Shown in pieces: positions 1 through 12,237 of a DNA stretch of 64,000 bases (position 1 is its first letter; each line of letters starts with the position of its first letter). The stretch lies in assembly GCF_023065955.2 (NCBI RefSeq), contig NW_026622863.1, positions 43,072,177 to 43,136,176 of the forward strand. The letters run 5' to 3'. The translations under genes and the position numbers were made by a program. This DNA comes from Ursus arctos. Lineage: Eukaryota; Chordata; Mammalia; Carnivora; Ursidae. The notes beneath the pieces were generated by a model, which saw nothing but the letters and a program-made list of their open reading frames with translations, was not told the DNA's origin and searched no databases.

Positions 1-211
1 ACTACTGAAACCTGGAAGGGATCATTTTCTGGAGAGTAAAAAAAGATATTACTGTTTCTACTGACAAAATTACAATATGAGAAGTAGATATTAGATAAAA
101 TTACTGTATCAAAGTTAAATTTACTGAGGTTGGTAACTACTCTGGTTATATGAGAACACTGCCCTTCTTAGAAAACCTTTTAACAAACATGCACATATGA
201 ACCTATACACA

Positions 212-246
212 CGCGCACACACACACACATAAACACACACACACAT
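212..246 (+). repeat. (CA)n microsatellite
   Basis: Interrupted CA repeat. Confidence 0.9.
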
Positions 247-338
247 ACTGAGGGGGAAGGAGAAGGGAGAGCATGCATATAAGACAGCACACAAGCAAAT
301 ATAAAATACTAACAGGTGATTTCATGATGCCATTTTAT

Positions 339-453
339 TTATTTTTTAAAAGATTTTATTTTTACATAATCACTACATCCAACCTAGGTATCAAACTCAC
401 AACCCCAAGATCAAGAGTTGCATGCTTTACTGACTGAGCCAACCATGTGCCCC
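339..453 (-). mobile_element. SINEC, old copy
   Basis: Target repeat tgatgccattttat (325-338, 454-467). Confidence 0.9.
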
Positions 454-607
454 TGATGCCATTTTATAACAACATATATGCCATATATATTTACACATAT
501 GTGTGTACATAGAGCATATAAAGGGGTTCTTTGTACTATTTTTATTTTTGCAAATTTTCTGTAATTTTGAAGTAATTTCCAAATGTCAAGTCAAAAACAT
601 ACAGGAT

Positions 608-802
608 ACAGGGCGCCTGGGTGGCTTAGTCGTTGGGCGTCTGCCTTCAGCTCAGGGCATGATCCTGGGGTCCTGGGATTGAGCCCCACATCAGGCTCCT
701 CTGCTGGGAGCCTGCTTCTTCCTCTCCCACTCCCCTTGCCTGTGTTCCCTCTCTCGCTGGCTGTCTCTGTGTCAAATAAATAAATAACACCTTAAAAAAA
801 AA
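608..802 (+). mobile_element. SINEC
   Basis: Head gggcgcctgggtggcttagt, tail aaataaataa. Target repeat atacaggat (599-607, 803-811). Confidence 0.95.
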
Positions 803-1155
803 ATACAGGATGAAGCCTACTTCTGAAAATGGCAGCAGACTGAATTGGTCACAAAAATCCCCTGCAGAAAACAATGACAAAACTGGATAAAATACAACAA
901 ATAATGACTTCAAGTCATTAGAAAACACCCCGAAGTGAACAGAAGCTGGTTGGACTAAAAAGTTCACACTAAAAAAGCTGCAATAAAAAGGGAGGGGCTA
1001 GAATTTTCTAGCTACAAAGCACTCCCAATACACACAACTACAGCAGTGGAGAAATAGTGGTGAAATACCACAACCGCATGGGCTCAAGGTGCCACAGGTC
1101 AGGATTCAGAGATGGAACAGAAGCTGTAAATATGAGTTAAGAATAGAAAGAAATG

Positions 1156-1377
1156 GGGCTCCTGGCTGGCTCAGTTGGTGAAGCCCATGACTCCTGGTCT
1201 TGGGGTTGTAAATTCAAGCCCCACGCTGGGTGTGGATTTACTTAAAAATAAAATCTTAGAAGAAGAAAGAAGAAAGAAGAAGAAGAAGAAGGAGAAGGAG
1301 AAGAAGAAGAAGAAGAAGAAGAAGAAGAAGAAGAAGAAGAAGAAGAAGGGGAGGAAGAAGAAGAAGAAGGAGAAGAA
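1156..1377 (+). mobile_element. SINEC with expanded GAA tail
   Basis: Target repeat gaatagaaagaaatg (1141-1155) and gaatagaaggaaatg (1378-1392) includes the GAA tract, so the tract is the SINE's tail. Confidence 0.9.
1257..1377 (+). repeat. (GAA)n expansion
   Basis: About 120 bp of GAA/GAAG units, wholly purine on this strand, continuous with the tail of the SINE at 1156. Confidence 0.95.
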
Positions 1378-1803
1378 GAATAGAAGGAAATGTATAATCT
1401 CAAACCTTATACTAGGAAAGCAGGAAGGCTGAAAAGTAATAATGTTAAGCATCCATCTCAAAACTTGGAAAAAGAATAGTGAAATAAGCCCAAAGTAAGA
1501 ATAGTAAGGAAATATTAAGTAGAAGTTCAGACATAATACATGCAATAGACATGATCAACAAAGTAAAAAAAAAAGGCAAAACAAACAGATGAAACAGTTG
1601 TCTATATATGAAACTCCAAAGAAGATACACAGGACAAATTATGGAATTAATTAAACCACTCAGCAAGGCTGCTGGGTATATGATCACTATGATGAAATGA
1701 ATTTTAGTTCTACATTTTAACAAAAAATTAGAAAAATCTAGTTTTTAAAAACATAACTCTCAAAGCAACAAAATAAGCCTATGTATAAATTTAAAGAAAG
1801 ATG

Positions 1804-2844
1804 AACTAATGAATCATCGAACTAACTAATGAATCATCGAACTTTACATCAGAAACCAGGGATGTACTGTATGGTGACTAACATAATGTAATAAAAAAAC
1901 ATTAAAAAAAAAAACTCTAGCATATCCAGGGTCACAAAGATTTTTATATTTTATTCAAAAAGTTTTATACTTTCGGGTTTTAGTCTGAGTAATTTTGAGT
2001 CAGTTTTTGTAAAAGATATGAGGTTATGTAGCTCAAAGTTCTTTTTCTGCATGCAGCTGTCCAATTCCTCCAAACCATTTATTGAAATGACTACTCTTTC
2101 TCCATAAAATTATTTTTTGCATGGTATATGTGTGGGTCAATTTCTGAATTCTCTATTTGGTCTTATCTATATGTCCCTTTTTTTCACCAAAACCTCACAG
2201 CATTGAAACACTGTAGCTTTATAGGAAAAAAAATCATTTAGTGTCAATCGGCTAACTTTTTGTATTTCTTTCAAAACTGTTTTGACACCCTAATTGCTTT
2301 GCCTTTCATATAAATTTTAAAATCAGTTTGCTAATATCTACAAAATACTGCTGTAATTTTGAAAAGGACCGCAACTTAATCTGTATATATATCTGGGAGA
2401 ACTGATATCAAAACAATACTGGGCCATGGAATCCACTCACATGGTATATGTCTACATGAATGTAAATCATCTTTAATTCTCTCATCAATATTTAGTTTTC
2501 AGTATAACTTGCATATATTTTGTTAGAGTTACAGCAAAGTGTTTTACTCTTTTCACCCTATTAAAAATGACACTATTTATTAAGCTACTTGTATAGAGTT
2601 GTTCATTGTTAGCATGCAGTAAGACAATTCATTGTGTTTATTAACCTTGTATCTTGCCATCTTGCCAAACACTTATTAGTGCAAACAGCTTTCTTGCAGA
2701 TACCAGGGTGTTTCTAAATAGACAACCAGGTTGTCTGCAAATAAAGACACTTGTTTCTTTCATTAGAAAAAAAAAAAAAGAAAGAAACCAGGGATGTACT
2801 GTATGTTGACTAACATAATAAAAAAACATTAAAAAAAATAGAAG
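1804..2844 (+). mobile_element. two L1 3' ends around an antisense older L1 piece
   Basis: 1804-1915 is the carnivore L1 3' terminus with poly(A), including a 19-base tandem duplication (ctaatgaatcatcgaacta). 1925-2770 is older L1 ORF2 sequence in antisense. 2785-2840 is a second L1 3' terminus. The whole is flanked by aaagaaagatg (1793-1803, 2845-2855), which suggests one insertion with transduction, though the repeat is A-rich. Confidence 0.55.
1925..2770 (-). repeat. older L1 ORF2 fragment
   Basis: Contains the L1-type gcatgcagctgtccaattcc and ccatttattgaaatgactac patterns (antisense ORF2), heavily mutated. Confidence 0.7.
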
Positions 2845-2859
2845 AAAGAAAGATGTACA

Positions 2860-4090
2860 TTTACATCATAAAACCTTGCAAGAGGTGGTAATAAGGATGT
2901 TCAATAAATAAGTGAAAGTAGACACAACACTAAGAGAAAGACTTAATATTGTAAAAGATGTCAATTCTCTCCAAATTAATGAATATATTAATACATGTAT
3001 ATTATTGAATATATGAAGGCAATGCAACTACAACAAACTCCTGACAGGATACCGTATGAAACTGACAAGCTGACTGTAAAAGCCCACTGGGCTAAAGTCA
3101 CAAAGACAAGAATAAGATGGGAGGACTTACCCTCCCAGACACTAAGACTTACTATAAAGCTATAGGAAATTAAAACAGCGTGATATTGGTGTAGGCATAA
3201 GCCAAGGAACAAAACAGAGAGTTCAGACATTGATCCAGGCATATACTGAAATTCAAATTATGAGAGATGGCATTGTAAATTGGGGAAAATGACGAATTAT
3301 TCAATGAATGGTGCCAAGTCTGATGGTGATGCATTCATTTATTTATTTTTATTATGATATCTTCGTCACCATACAGTACATCATTCGCTTTTGATGTGGT
3401 GTTCCATGATTCATTGTTTGCGTGTAACACCCAGTGCTCCATGCAATACATGCCCTCCTTAACACCCTTAGAAATCTATAAAAATAGATTTGTATCTCTC
3501 AACACGCTCAAAATCAATTCCAGACAGATTAAAGACCTAAGTTGTAAAAAGCAAAAATATTTTTTAATTTAAAGGACAAAATCTAAATAATATCTTTATG
3601 ATCTTGACAGAGAGAAGGACTTCTTAAATCAGACAGACACACACACAGACAACACCAAAAAAGTTTGACAAATCCAAACACATTAAAATGTATGAAATTA
3701 TTATGAAAGGCCATTAAAAACACTGGATAAATTTCATAACATTCTTGAAAGTAATGGGAAAGAGATCAGTGGTTGCCAGAGGTTAAGGGTGGAGGGAGGG
3801 TAGCATGAAGGAGTTTCTTTGTAGTGGTGGAACATTCTTTCTGTATGTATCCTTACTGTGGTAGCACTTACATGAATCACACGTAAGTGACAAATTTCAC
3901 AGTACTATACGACAACAACAACAACAACAGAGTACCTGTAAAAACTGATGAAATCTGAATCTGATTAAGGTCTGTAGCTGATTGAATAGTATTGTATTGA
4001 TGTCAACTTCCTGGTTTTGAAATTGCAGAAAACTGGGTAAAGAATAGATGGGAACTTGCTGGATTATTTTTACACCTGAGACTTAAATTA
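2860..4090 (+). repeat. old L1-derived DNA, broken
   Basis: Pieces resemble L1M ORF2/3' UTR, such as gtcacaaagacaagaataag and gatcagtggttgccagaggt, interrupted by the fragment at 3335-3468. No open frame of use. Family call is approximate. Confidence 0.45.
3335..3468 (-). repeat. L1 3' UTR fragment
   Basis: Reads caccatacagtacatcattc, gattcattgtttgcgtgtaa and cacccagtgctccatgcaat: the carnivore L1 3' UTR on the minus strand, with an A-rich (poly T) start. Confidence 0.8.
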
Positions 4091-4112
4091 TTTCAAAATT
4101 AAACAACTTTTT

Positions 4113-4252
4113 ATTTATTTTTTTGATGATTTTATTTATTTATTTGAGAGATAGCAACAGAAGCAGGCTCCCTGCTCAGGGACCCAGGACCGTGGAATCA
4201 TGACCTGAGCCTAAGGCAGACACTTAACCAACTGAGCCGCCTAGGCGCCCCT
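4113..4252 (-). mobile_element. SINEC
   Basis: Target repeat aaacaactttt (4101 and 4253). Confidence 0.93.
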
Positions 4253-4723
4253 AAACAACTTTTTAAAAAGCAAGTAGGTAGCCCACAGGCTGGAAGAAGA
4301 GGGACATAATACATTTAGCGGACAAAGGAACCATCTCCAGCATTTATTTAAATACTTCAGCAAATGAACAAGAAAAAGAAAAGCAGGCAAAAGATTTGAA
4401 CAGGGAATTCGCAGAAGAGGAAATATCAATGCTAATCAACCTAGGAACATATGAAAAGATGCTCAAACCCAATGCTAATCAAATTAAAACTAGTGTGAGA
4501 GGCCATTTCATACCCAAAGGATGGTCAGAAACATAAGTCTTTGTTAGGGCAGCCTTGCAAACTACCGAAACAACTGTCGACAGCAATTTGGCATTACCTA
4601 GGCAGGACGAACAAGTACACACTCTTTGACTCAGCTACTCTACTCCTAGGCATCTATCTTAGAGAAACAAGTGCTTCTATGCCCAAGGACACATGTATTA
4701 GAATGTGTATAGTTGCAATTTTT

Positions 4724-4909
4724 TAAAGATTTTATTTATTTCAGAGAGAGAGTGTGTGTGTGCATGAGCAGGGGAAGGGGCAGAGGGAGAGGGAGAAGCA
4801 GGCTCCCCAAAGAGCAGGGAGTCTGATGTAGGGCTCGATCCCAGAACGCTGGGATCATGACCTGAGCTGAAGGCAGACGCTTAACCCACTGAGCCCTCCA
4901 GGAGCCCCA
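4724..4909 (-). mobile_element. SINEC
   Basis: Target repeat atagttgcaattttt / atagtcgcattcttt, in an old L1. Confidence 0.93.
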
Positions 4910-4959
4910 ATAGTCGCATTCTTTAATAGCCAAAATTGGTAAAAACATAAATGTCCAGT

Positions 4960-5157
4960 GGCACCTGGGTGGCGCAGCCATGAAGCGTCTGCCTTCGGCT
5001 CAGGTCATGATCCCAGGGTCCTGGGATCCAGCCCCGTATCAGGCTCTCTCCTCGGCGGGAAGCCTGCTTCTCCCTCACACTCTCTTTTCTTGTGTTCCCT
5101 CTCTCGCTGTGTCTTTCTCTGTCCAATAAATAAATAAAATCTTTAAAAAAAAAAATA
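4960..5157 (+). mobile_element. SINEC
   Basis: Target repeat aaatgtccagt / agatgtccaat; 50 bp from the previous copy, opposite strand. Confidence 0.93.
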
Positions 5158-5460
5158 GATGTCCAATAAAATAGAATGGATAAATGAATTGTATTATAAT
5201 TATGCATATAATACAATAAATACTATATAGTAGTGAAAATTAATGAACAAGAACAACATGTATCAACATGGGTTAATCTTACAAACTCGGTGTCAGTGGA
5301 GAGAGCAAACTACAGGAGGATATACATAATATGATGACATTAAAGAAAAGTTTAAAAATATGTCAAACAACACTATAGATGGTTGAGAGATTCATATATA
5401 GGCAATAAAGCAAAAGGCTATGCATAAGATTTATAAATCCCTAACTTTAAAAAAAAACAG

Positions 5461-6018
5461 TTCTCTTTGGGCAGGGGTGTGCAGAGGTAGGGGAAATCGG
5501 AACTTCAATTGTTTAGGTAATGCCTTATTTCTTAAGCTGGGATACTGGCTCATGAGTACATATTTTTTAAATTATTCATAGCCTGCTGTAATCTTAATTA
5601 CTGAGTAACACATTTTTTAAATTATGGGAATTGGAAAGGTAGAAATAATCAATTACGTTTCACCTATGGGAAACTACAAAGTATCCAAAGGGTGGCAGAC
5701 TTAATGTCCACAACATACGTGTATTTTTTAAGATCAGGAGAGGAGAAAGAAGCCCATGAATGAGGAAAGACTGAACATGATGAAGAAGACAAGCCAAGTA
5801 AAAGGAAGGGAGGTTTCCTGGTGGAGGAAAGAGACAAGGAAATCAAGAAAGCCCCTCCCTCAATTGAAAATGATATTCTGGAAGGGAGGTCATGCCAGGC
5901 AGACTTACCAATGACCTAGGAGGCCTGAGAAGAGCTTCTTCCCTGTACCTGAGAGATGCCTCCTCCTTCCCTATCTTCCAAGCTGCAGACGGTCCCATCT
6001 ACCCTGCGTCACACTCAC
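5461..6018. other. HKR1 intron, unassigned
   Basis: No repeat, exon or RNA recognised. The open frame at 5892-6083 on the plus strand lies antisense to the KRAB-B exon and is a shadow. Confidence 0.4.
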
Positions 6019-6114
6019 CTGGACAGAGGCCCAGTGGATGTTGTCTCTCCTCTATCCAAGGCTCTTCCCCTTGCTCCAGCTGAGAAATGAGTTTTGGTTT
6101 GCAAAATGGAATTT
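6019..6114 (-). CDS. HKR1: HKR1 KRAB-B exon
   Basis: Exon of 96 bp, the usual length for a KRAB B-box exon. Read on the minus strand, the acceptor is ..GAGCAG before base 6114 and the donor is CCAG/GTGAGT after base 6019. The first two bases (AA) complete a Glu codon with the last base of the KRAB-A exon. The product reads [20 protein letters not shown] followed by [12 protein letters not shown], and the exon ends in phase 1. The B-box core KPxLIxQLExGExPW is intact. B-boxes strengthen the co-repressor binding done by the A-box. The match to the HKR1 B-box as I remember it is close (about three quarters of residues). No stop or frameshift is present. Confidence 0.88.
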
Positions 6115-6333
6115 CTGCTCATGGGGGAAAAAAAACAACAACAAGGAGATTCTTGGTTATGGGCTCAAGGGGCCATTTCATAACTCAGAGCCAAAATGCG
6201 TAGGGAAACCCAAAGGGTGGTACAAAGGACCTATAATTGTGAACTCTCCTCAGAAGAGCTGAGTAAGTAAAGGTGACTCCAGTCAGGAAAACAGCACATT
6301 AACAGTTGGTGAAGGAAAATCACCTAGGTTTCA

Positions 6334-8641
6334 TTTTTTTTTATAATGATTTTTTATTATATTATGTTAGTCACCATACAGTACATCCCCGGTTTTCGAT
6401 GTAAGGCTCGATGATTCATTAGTTGTGTATAACACCCAGTGCACCATGCAATATGTGCCCTCCTTACTACCCATCACCGGTCTATCCCATTCCCCCACCC
6501 CCCTCCCCTCTGTAGCCCTCAGTTTGTTTCTCATAGTCCATAGTCTCTCATGTTTCATTCCCCCTTCTGATTACCCCCCCTTTCTTTATCCCTTTCTTCC
6601 CCTACTGCTCATTCTAGTTCTTATGTTCCATAGATGAGAGAAATCATATGATAGTTGTCTTTCTCTGCTTGACTTATTTCACTAAGCATTATCTCCTCCA
6701 GTGCCGTCCATGTTGTAGCAAATGTTGAGAACTCATTCTTTCTGATTGCTGAGTAATATTCCATTGTATATATGGACCACAACTTCTTAATCCAGTCATC
6801 TGTTGCAGGGCATCTCGGCTCCTTCCACGATTTAGCTATTGTGGACATTGCTGCTATGAACATTGGGGTGCATATGGCCCTTCTCTTCACTACGTCTGTA
6901 TCTTTGGGGTAAACACCCAGTAGTGCAATGGCTGGATCATAGGGTAGCTCAATTTTTAACTTTTTAAGGGACCTCCACACGGTTTTCCAGAGTGGCTGTA
7001 CCAACTTGCATTCCCACCAACAATGTAGGAGGGATCCCCTTTCTCCACATCCTCTCCAACAATTGTTGTCTCTTGCCTTGTCTATTTTTGCCATTCTAAC
7101 TGGCGTAAGGTGGTATCTCAGTGTGGTTTTGATTTGAATTTCCCTGATGGCTAATGATTTTGAACATTTTTTCATGTGTCTGTTAGCCATTTGTATATCT
7201 TCATTGGAAAAGTGTCTGTTCATATCTTCTGCCCATTTTTTGATTTGTTTATTTGTTTCTCATGTATTGAGTTTGAGAAGTTCTTTGTAGATCTTGGATA
7301 CCAGTCCTTTATCTGTAGTGTCATTTGCAAATATATTCTCCCATTCCGTGGGCTGCCTCTTAGGTTTTCTGACTGTTTCCTTGGCTGTGCAGAAACTTTT
7401 AATCTTGATGAAGTCCCATAAATTCATTTTGTCTTTTGTTTCTCTTGCCTTTGGGGATGTATCATGAAAAAGGTTGCTTTGGCCGATGTCAAAGAGGTTG
7501 CTGCCTATGTTCTCCTCTAGAATTTTGATGGATTCCTGTCTCACATCGAGGTCTTTCATCTATTTGGAGTTTATTTTTGTGTATGGTGTGAGATAGTGGT
7601 CAAGTTTCATTCTTTTGCATGTAGCTGTCCAATTTTCCCAGCACCATTTATTGAAGAGACTGTCTTTTTCCCACCGGATGTTTTTTCCTGCTTTATCAAA
7701 TATTAGTTGCCCAAAGAGCTGAGGGTCCATTTCTGGGCTCTCTATTCTGTTCCATTGGTCTATGTGTCTGTTTTTGTGCCAGTACCATGCTGTCTTTGTG
7801 ATCACAGCTTTGTAGTACAGCTCGAAATCCGGCATTGTGATACCCCCAGCTTTGTTTTTCCTTTTCAACAGTTCCTTGGAGATTCGGGGTCTTTTCTGGT
7901 TCCATACAAATTTAAGGACTATTTGTTCCAGTTCTTTGAAAAACGTTCTCGGTATTTTGATCGGGATAGCATTGAAAGTGTAGATTGCTCTGGGTAGCAT
8001 GGACATTTTAACTATGTTAATTCTTCTGATCCATGAGCATGGAATATCTTTCCATCTTTTTATGTCTTCCTCAATGTCTTTTAAGAGTGATTTATAGTTT
8101 CTAGAATAAAGGTCCTTTACGTCTCTGGTTAAGTTAATTCCAAGGTAACGTATGGTTTTTGGTGCTATTGTAAATGGGATGGATTCCCTGATTTCTCTTT
8201 CTTCGTTCTCGTTATTCGTGTACAGAAATGCAACTGATTTCGGAGCATTGATTTTGTATCCCGCCACGTTACTGAATTGCTCTATAACTTCTAATAGTTT
8301 GGGAGTGGCTTCTTTTGGGTTTTCCATATAGAGTATCATGTCGTCTGCGAAGAGAGACATTTTGACTTCTTCTTTGCCGATTTGAATACCTTTGATCCCT
8401 TTTTGTTGTCTGATTGCTGTTGCAAGGACTTCTAGTACTATGTTGAATAATAGTGGCGAGAGTGGGCATCCTTGTCGTGTTCCTGATCTTAAGGGAAAGG
8501 CTTCCAGCTTTTCCCCACTGAGAATAATATTTGCAGTAGGCTTTTCATAGATGGCTTTTATGAGATTGAGAAATGTACCTTCTATTCCTACACTCTGAAG
8601 GGTTTTAATCAGGAAAGGATGCTGTATTTTGTCAAATGCTT
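6334..8641 (-). mobile_element. L1, 5'-truncated, young (copy A)
   Basis: Carnivore L1 inserted in HKR1 intron. A 20-bp target repeat ggaaaatcacctaggtttca flanks it exactly (6314-6333 and 8642-8661). It contains the 3' UTR with poly(A), written as poly(T) at the left end, and the C-terminal half of ORF2. The element is cut within the reverse transcriptase domain; the [11 protein letters not shown] and FADDMILY motifs remain. ORF2 stays in one frame over 2 kb, broken only by TAG (Trp codon) at 7560-7562 and TGA (Arg codon) at 7257-7259. The final finger-like cysteine region ([18 protein letters not shown]) is present. It cannot move by itself. Confidence 0.93.
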
Positions 8642-8889
8642 GGAAAATCACCTAGGTTTCAAACAAGATAAAGCAAAAAGAGAGCCCCAGCCTTGGGAAA
8701 GAGGCGTGGAAATGTAGTGTTAGAGGCAACGTGAGGAAATCTACCTGTTTTCAATTCCACTAAATCCAGATTTCCCCTGAGGGAGGGGGATTATTGTTTC
8801 TAAGCCCAACCCTAGGACGAAGCTGCTTCATGGGTAGCCTTTCCTCGTGATGTGCAGAAAAGACTCTGTGGGGCAGGTTTTAAGTGCTA

Positions 8890-9057
<168 letters not shown>

Positions 9058-9170
9058 TCATCCAGGAGTTAGTCTTGTTCACAACTCAGGATGAGCCATC
9101 ACGAGGCTTCCCTGTGGGAGGTAGAGATTTCTAAACCCTACTTGGGATTGTGAATAAAGGGTAGCAGAAT

Positions 9171-9700
9171 ATGCCACTCCAAATTATGCCATTTTGGCAT
9201 AAGGATTATTTTGGGCCAAAGGCATTGAGAAGTAGAAACAAGAAGAGCTCTCTGCCCTCCCTCTATCTGCCTAAAAGCAGAACATAAATTTGTGAACGTA
9301 TCTCCCCTCCCCGCTCTACTGGGAAGAACATAAGTTAATCTCTGGAAACAACTCTAGACCCTTATGAGCCAGGAGATGGCATCAAAGGAACCACACAACA
9401 AACCTTACTAACTACTATCTTCCACCACAATTTGCCGTCCTCGAAACTCAAAATCCTTTTCCTTTGTCTTGTTGTTTCTCTAAAAAGTTATTGTTCTTTT
9501 GTTAAGAAGCTATATGAGCCCAAGTTCTAACCACCCCTTTGAGTTACTCATCACTGAGTGCTCCCATGTGTATCTATGATGCATGTGTCAATAAACTTCT
9601 GTTTGTTTTTCTCTTGTTGATCTGTCTTTTGTTGGTCTAATTTATAGGGCCCCAGCCAATGAACCCAAAATAGGTAGAAGAAAATGAGGTTTTTTTTCTT
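9171..9700 (+). repeat. solo ERVL-type LTR
   Basis: LTR-like layout: a TATA-like gctatatgagccc near 9508, AATAAA in gtcaataaacttctgttt near 9591, then a T-rich stretch ending in ggccccagcc...aaaataggtag. Family named from memory; ends uncertain. Lies between HKR1 start and KRAB-A exons. Confidence 0.55.
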
Positions 9701-10094
9701 CCCCTATGTGACCTTAGTGCCAAGGGTTCAAACACCATTATTCTCCTTTGTCTATACAGCCAGCATCATTTACGCACCTATTACTGTCAACATTCTAGAC
9801 TAGCTGCTACCGGGGATGAAAGCAAAACACAAGTCCTTTCACATTGGGAGCTTTAAATCTAGGCAGGGAGAACAGGAAGACATCACACACACAAAGTTAA
9901 ACAGTAAAAAATAATCATCTTACTGAGCTTGAAGAATATCGGAGACCTATTTGGTCTAAGCATTATGCTCTACCTACTTGAAGCAGCTGAGTCTCCAGGG
10001 GGTGAGTACCCACCAATATGTATACTTTGTAGCAGGATGCATTCCTCCCCCTTGTTCACACTCCCACTGCCCTGATCCCTTCTGAAGGGTGCAA

Positions 10095-10280
10095 GCGCAT
10101 GGTTGGGAAGACTATGGACTCAAATCACACTGTCCCCCACTAGAGTACCCTTCAGCAAATTAGTTAACCTCTCAGCACTTCCGTTTCTTCTGTGAAACAA
10201 GACAGAACAGTGCTTATCTCACAGGACTGTGCTGAGGATCAGAGAAGTCGGTAAATGTAAGGACTCAAGACAAAGGACTG
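10095..10280 (+). repeat. MIR SINE
   Basis: Carries the MIR core caaattagttaacctctcag, followed by the cacttccgtttcttctgtgaa and ggactgtgctgaggatcaga patterns. Confidence 0.75.
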
Positions 10281-10329
10281 TTGCACACAGTGCGTGCTCA
10301 GGGAGGACTTCCCTAGCCATTCTATGAAA

Positions 10330-10520
10330 ATCCCTTCTTTTCACTCAGGTTCTTATGCTTTAATGTACCCCCTTAACTCTAGATAATGCATTACTCATTT
10401 TTATTTTCTGACTTCCTGCTAGACTCTAAGTTCCATATGCATTGTTCACTGTTATTATCCTGGTGCCCAAAGCAGAGCCTGCAAACCCACTAAGCAGTCA
10501 AATATTTTAGATAACTGAAT
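10330..10520 (+). repeat. L2 3' end
   Basis: ctgctagactctaagttcca and cctggtgcccaaagcagagc resemble the L2 3' terminal region. Confidence 0.5.
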
Positions 10521-10742
10521 GTGCATTTATTGTTATTATTCCCCTAACACAGTTTCAAATGCCTTCTGCTACCTAGAAAGCTGTACTTTGGAGGGTGGGA
10601 ATATGTAATGGTCCTTGGCATGAAGGTTTTGGTGAGGTATCTTGGCATGGAGGTGTGCAGAAACCAAGCCCCAGGGAGCCTAGGGATCCAGTTCTGGGAT
10701 TCTTCCTAGCCCCTCAGTTTTTCTGTCTTTTAAAAGAGAGCA

Positions 10743-10948
10743 CAGCACCTCCTTGGCTCAATCAGTTGAGTGTCCAACTCTTGGTTTTGGCTCAGGTCAT
10801 GATCTCGGGGTTGTGAGATCAAGCCCCACATCAGGCTCTGTGCTCGGTGGGAGTCTGCTTGGGATTCTCTCCCTCTGCCCCTCCCCCTGTTTATGCACTC
10901 TCTCTCTCTTTCTCTAAAATAAATAAATAAATCTTTTTTAAAAAAAGA
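10743..10948 (+). mobile_element. SINEC, diverged
   Basis: Target repeat ttttaaaagag on both sides. Confidence 0.88.
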
Positions 10949-11949
10949 TTTTAAAAGAGGACACAATCCACAGTCCACAGATAGGGTTAGTTTGAGCCAT
11001 ACAAAACATTTCCTTTATATCACTTATATGTTGGATGATCTCAGATAAAAATATCAACTTGTCAGTCCTATTGAAAAAAATCCATAAATCTGACCACTCT
11101 GGGCTTCGCATTGCTGCAGGGGCCACAGTTGGCTGAAGGTGACTCACACTAGGGGTCCATTAGCCCATGTATGCTATTGGCAGATGGCTGCAACTCCTAC
11201 CTTACCCATTTCATTTAGCTCCCTGCCTGGTCCCTTTGGTGATTTGATTGTGCATCCCTTCTCAGAACACCATTCCTCCTTGAGGGATGACACTGTGTCT
11301 CCCAAACTAATTCCATGCTGTGCCCTCTCCTCTCAGGGGACCCTCTCCTAAATTTCCTGTACCCTACCAGCACAACTGTTCTGCACTGGCTGTGGAATGG
11401 CCTTAAAACAGGACCCCAACTTGCCCCCTGCCTATAGTAATAGCAATCCCAGAGGCCAGCCCTCCACCACAGTAATTAATTATTAATAAAGCATAGCCAG
11501 GATGACTGAGAGCTATGGTTTCACCCCTCATCTCTAGCTGTACTTTAAAATTAACTGTGGTGTTTTAAATTATGGACTCCTGGGTCTTTCCACAAATGGA
11601 TAAAATCAGACTCTCTGGGGATAGGGCTTTTATACTTTTAAAGGCTCCTAAGTACAGGCATGGTTTAAAATCACTAGGTTAGAGGAATCTCAAAAGGGAA
11701 AGGTCACTTTAGGATAGAGAGATCACAGCAGGTTTTGTGAGAAGAAGGTATGATCTTGGTCGTAAAGGGCAGGCAGGATTTTGAAGGATCAAGGAGAAAG
11801 AACAGGGGTGGGCACTCCAGACAAGATGTCTGGGATGGGAGGAAATAAGGACTGAAAAGTGGCTAGCTGAAAAAGAGAGCAGGCAGGTCGTAGCAGACTG
11901 CAGAGCGTATGAAAGGCCAAAGGAATGTAAAATCCTATCTTCTGTGCAT

Positions 11950-12160
11950 TGAAGGTGATATTTGGGTAACACCCTTGATGAGTACACGAGTGTACATGAT
12001 GAGTAGATGAGAGTATATGTGGCTAGATAGGTGATAACGCACGTGTAGCAAAATATTCATTGTTGAATCCAGACGGTGGGTATGTGAGTCAATGTTAAAG
12101 TCTTTATACTTTTTTCTGTAGGTTTGAAACTTCTCATAATTAAATACTGAAGAGAAAAGA
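11950..12160 (+). repeat. L1ME-like 3' UTR
   Basis: The segment tgttaaagtctttatacttt then tctgtaggtttgaaacttct is the end pattern of old L1 3' UTRs. Confidence 0.45.
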
Positions 12161-12237
12161 CTATTCATTCATTCAGATTATCTGCCTAGTCCCTGTGGTG
12201 ATTTGATTTTACAACTCCTTCTTAAAATGAACACACA

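Larger units (their letters stand above)
4420..5460 (+). repeat. old L1M/HAL1-like 3' region
   Basis: Contains the L1 end pattern gcatctatcttagagaaaca ... aatagccaaaattggtaaaaac, split by SINEs at 4724-4909 and 4960-5157. Confidence 0.5.

Noticed and set aside
1175..1545. Lys-rich and Phe-rich frames across the GAA repeat
   Set aside because: They are only translations of the GAA/TTC tract.
5892..6262. Plus-strand frames of 60-75 codons
   Set aside because: They are antisense to the HKR1 KRAB-B exon or span repeat-poor intron without coding features.
6621..8651. Long minus-strand reading frames as a host gene
   Set aside because: They carry L1 ORF2 reverse transcriptase motifs, end in the L1 3' UTR and lie inside one target-site duplication.
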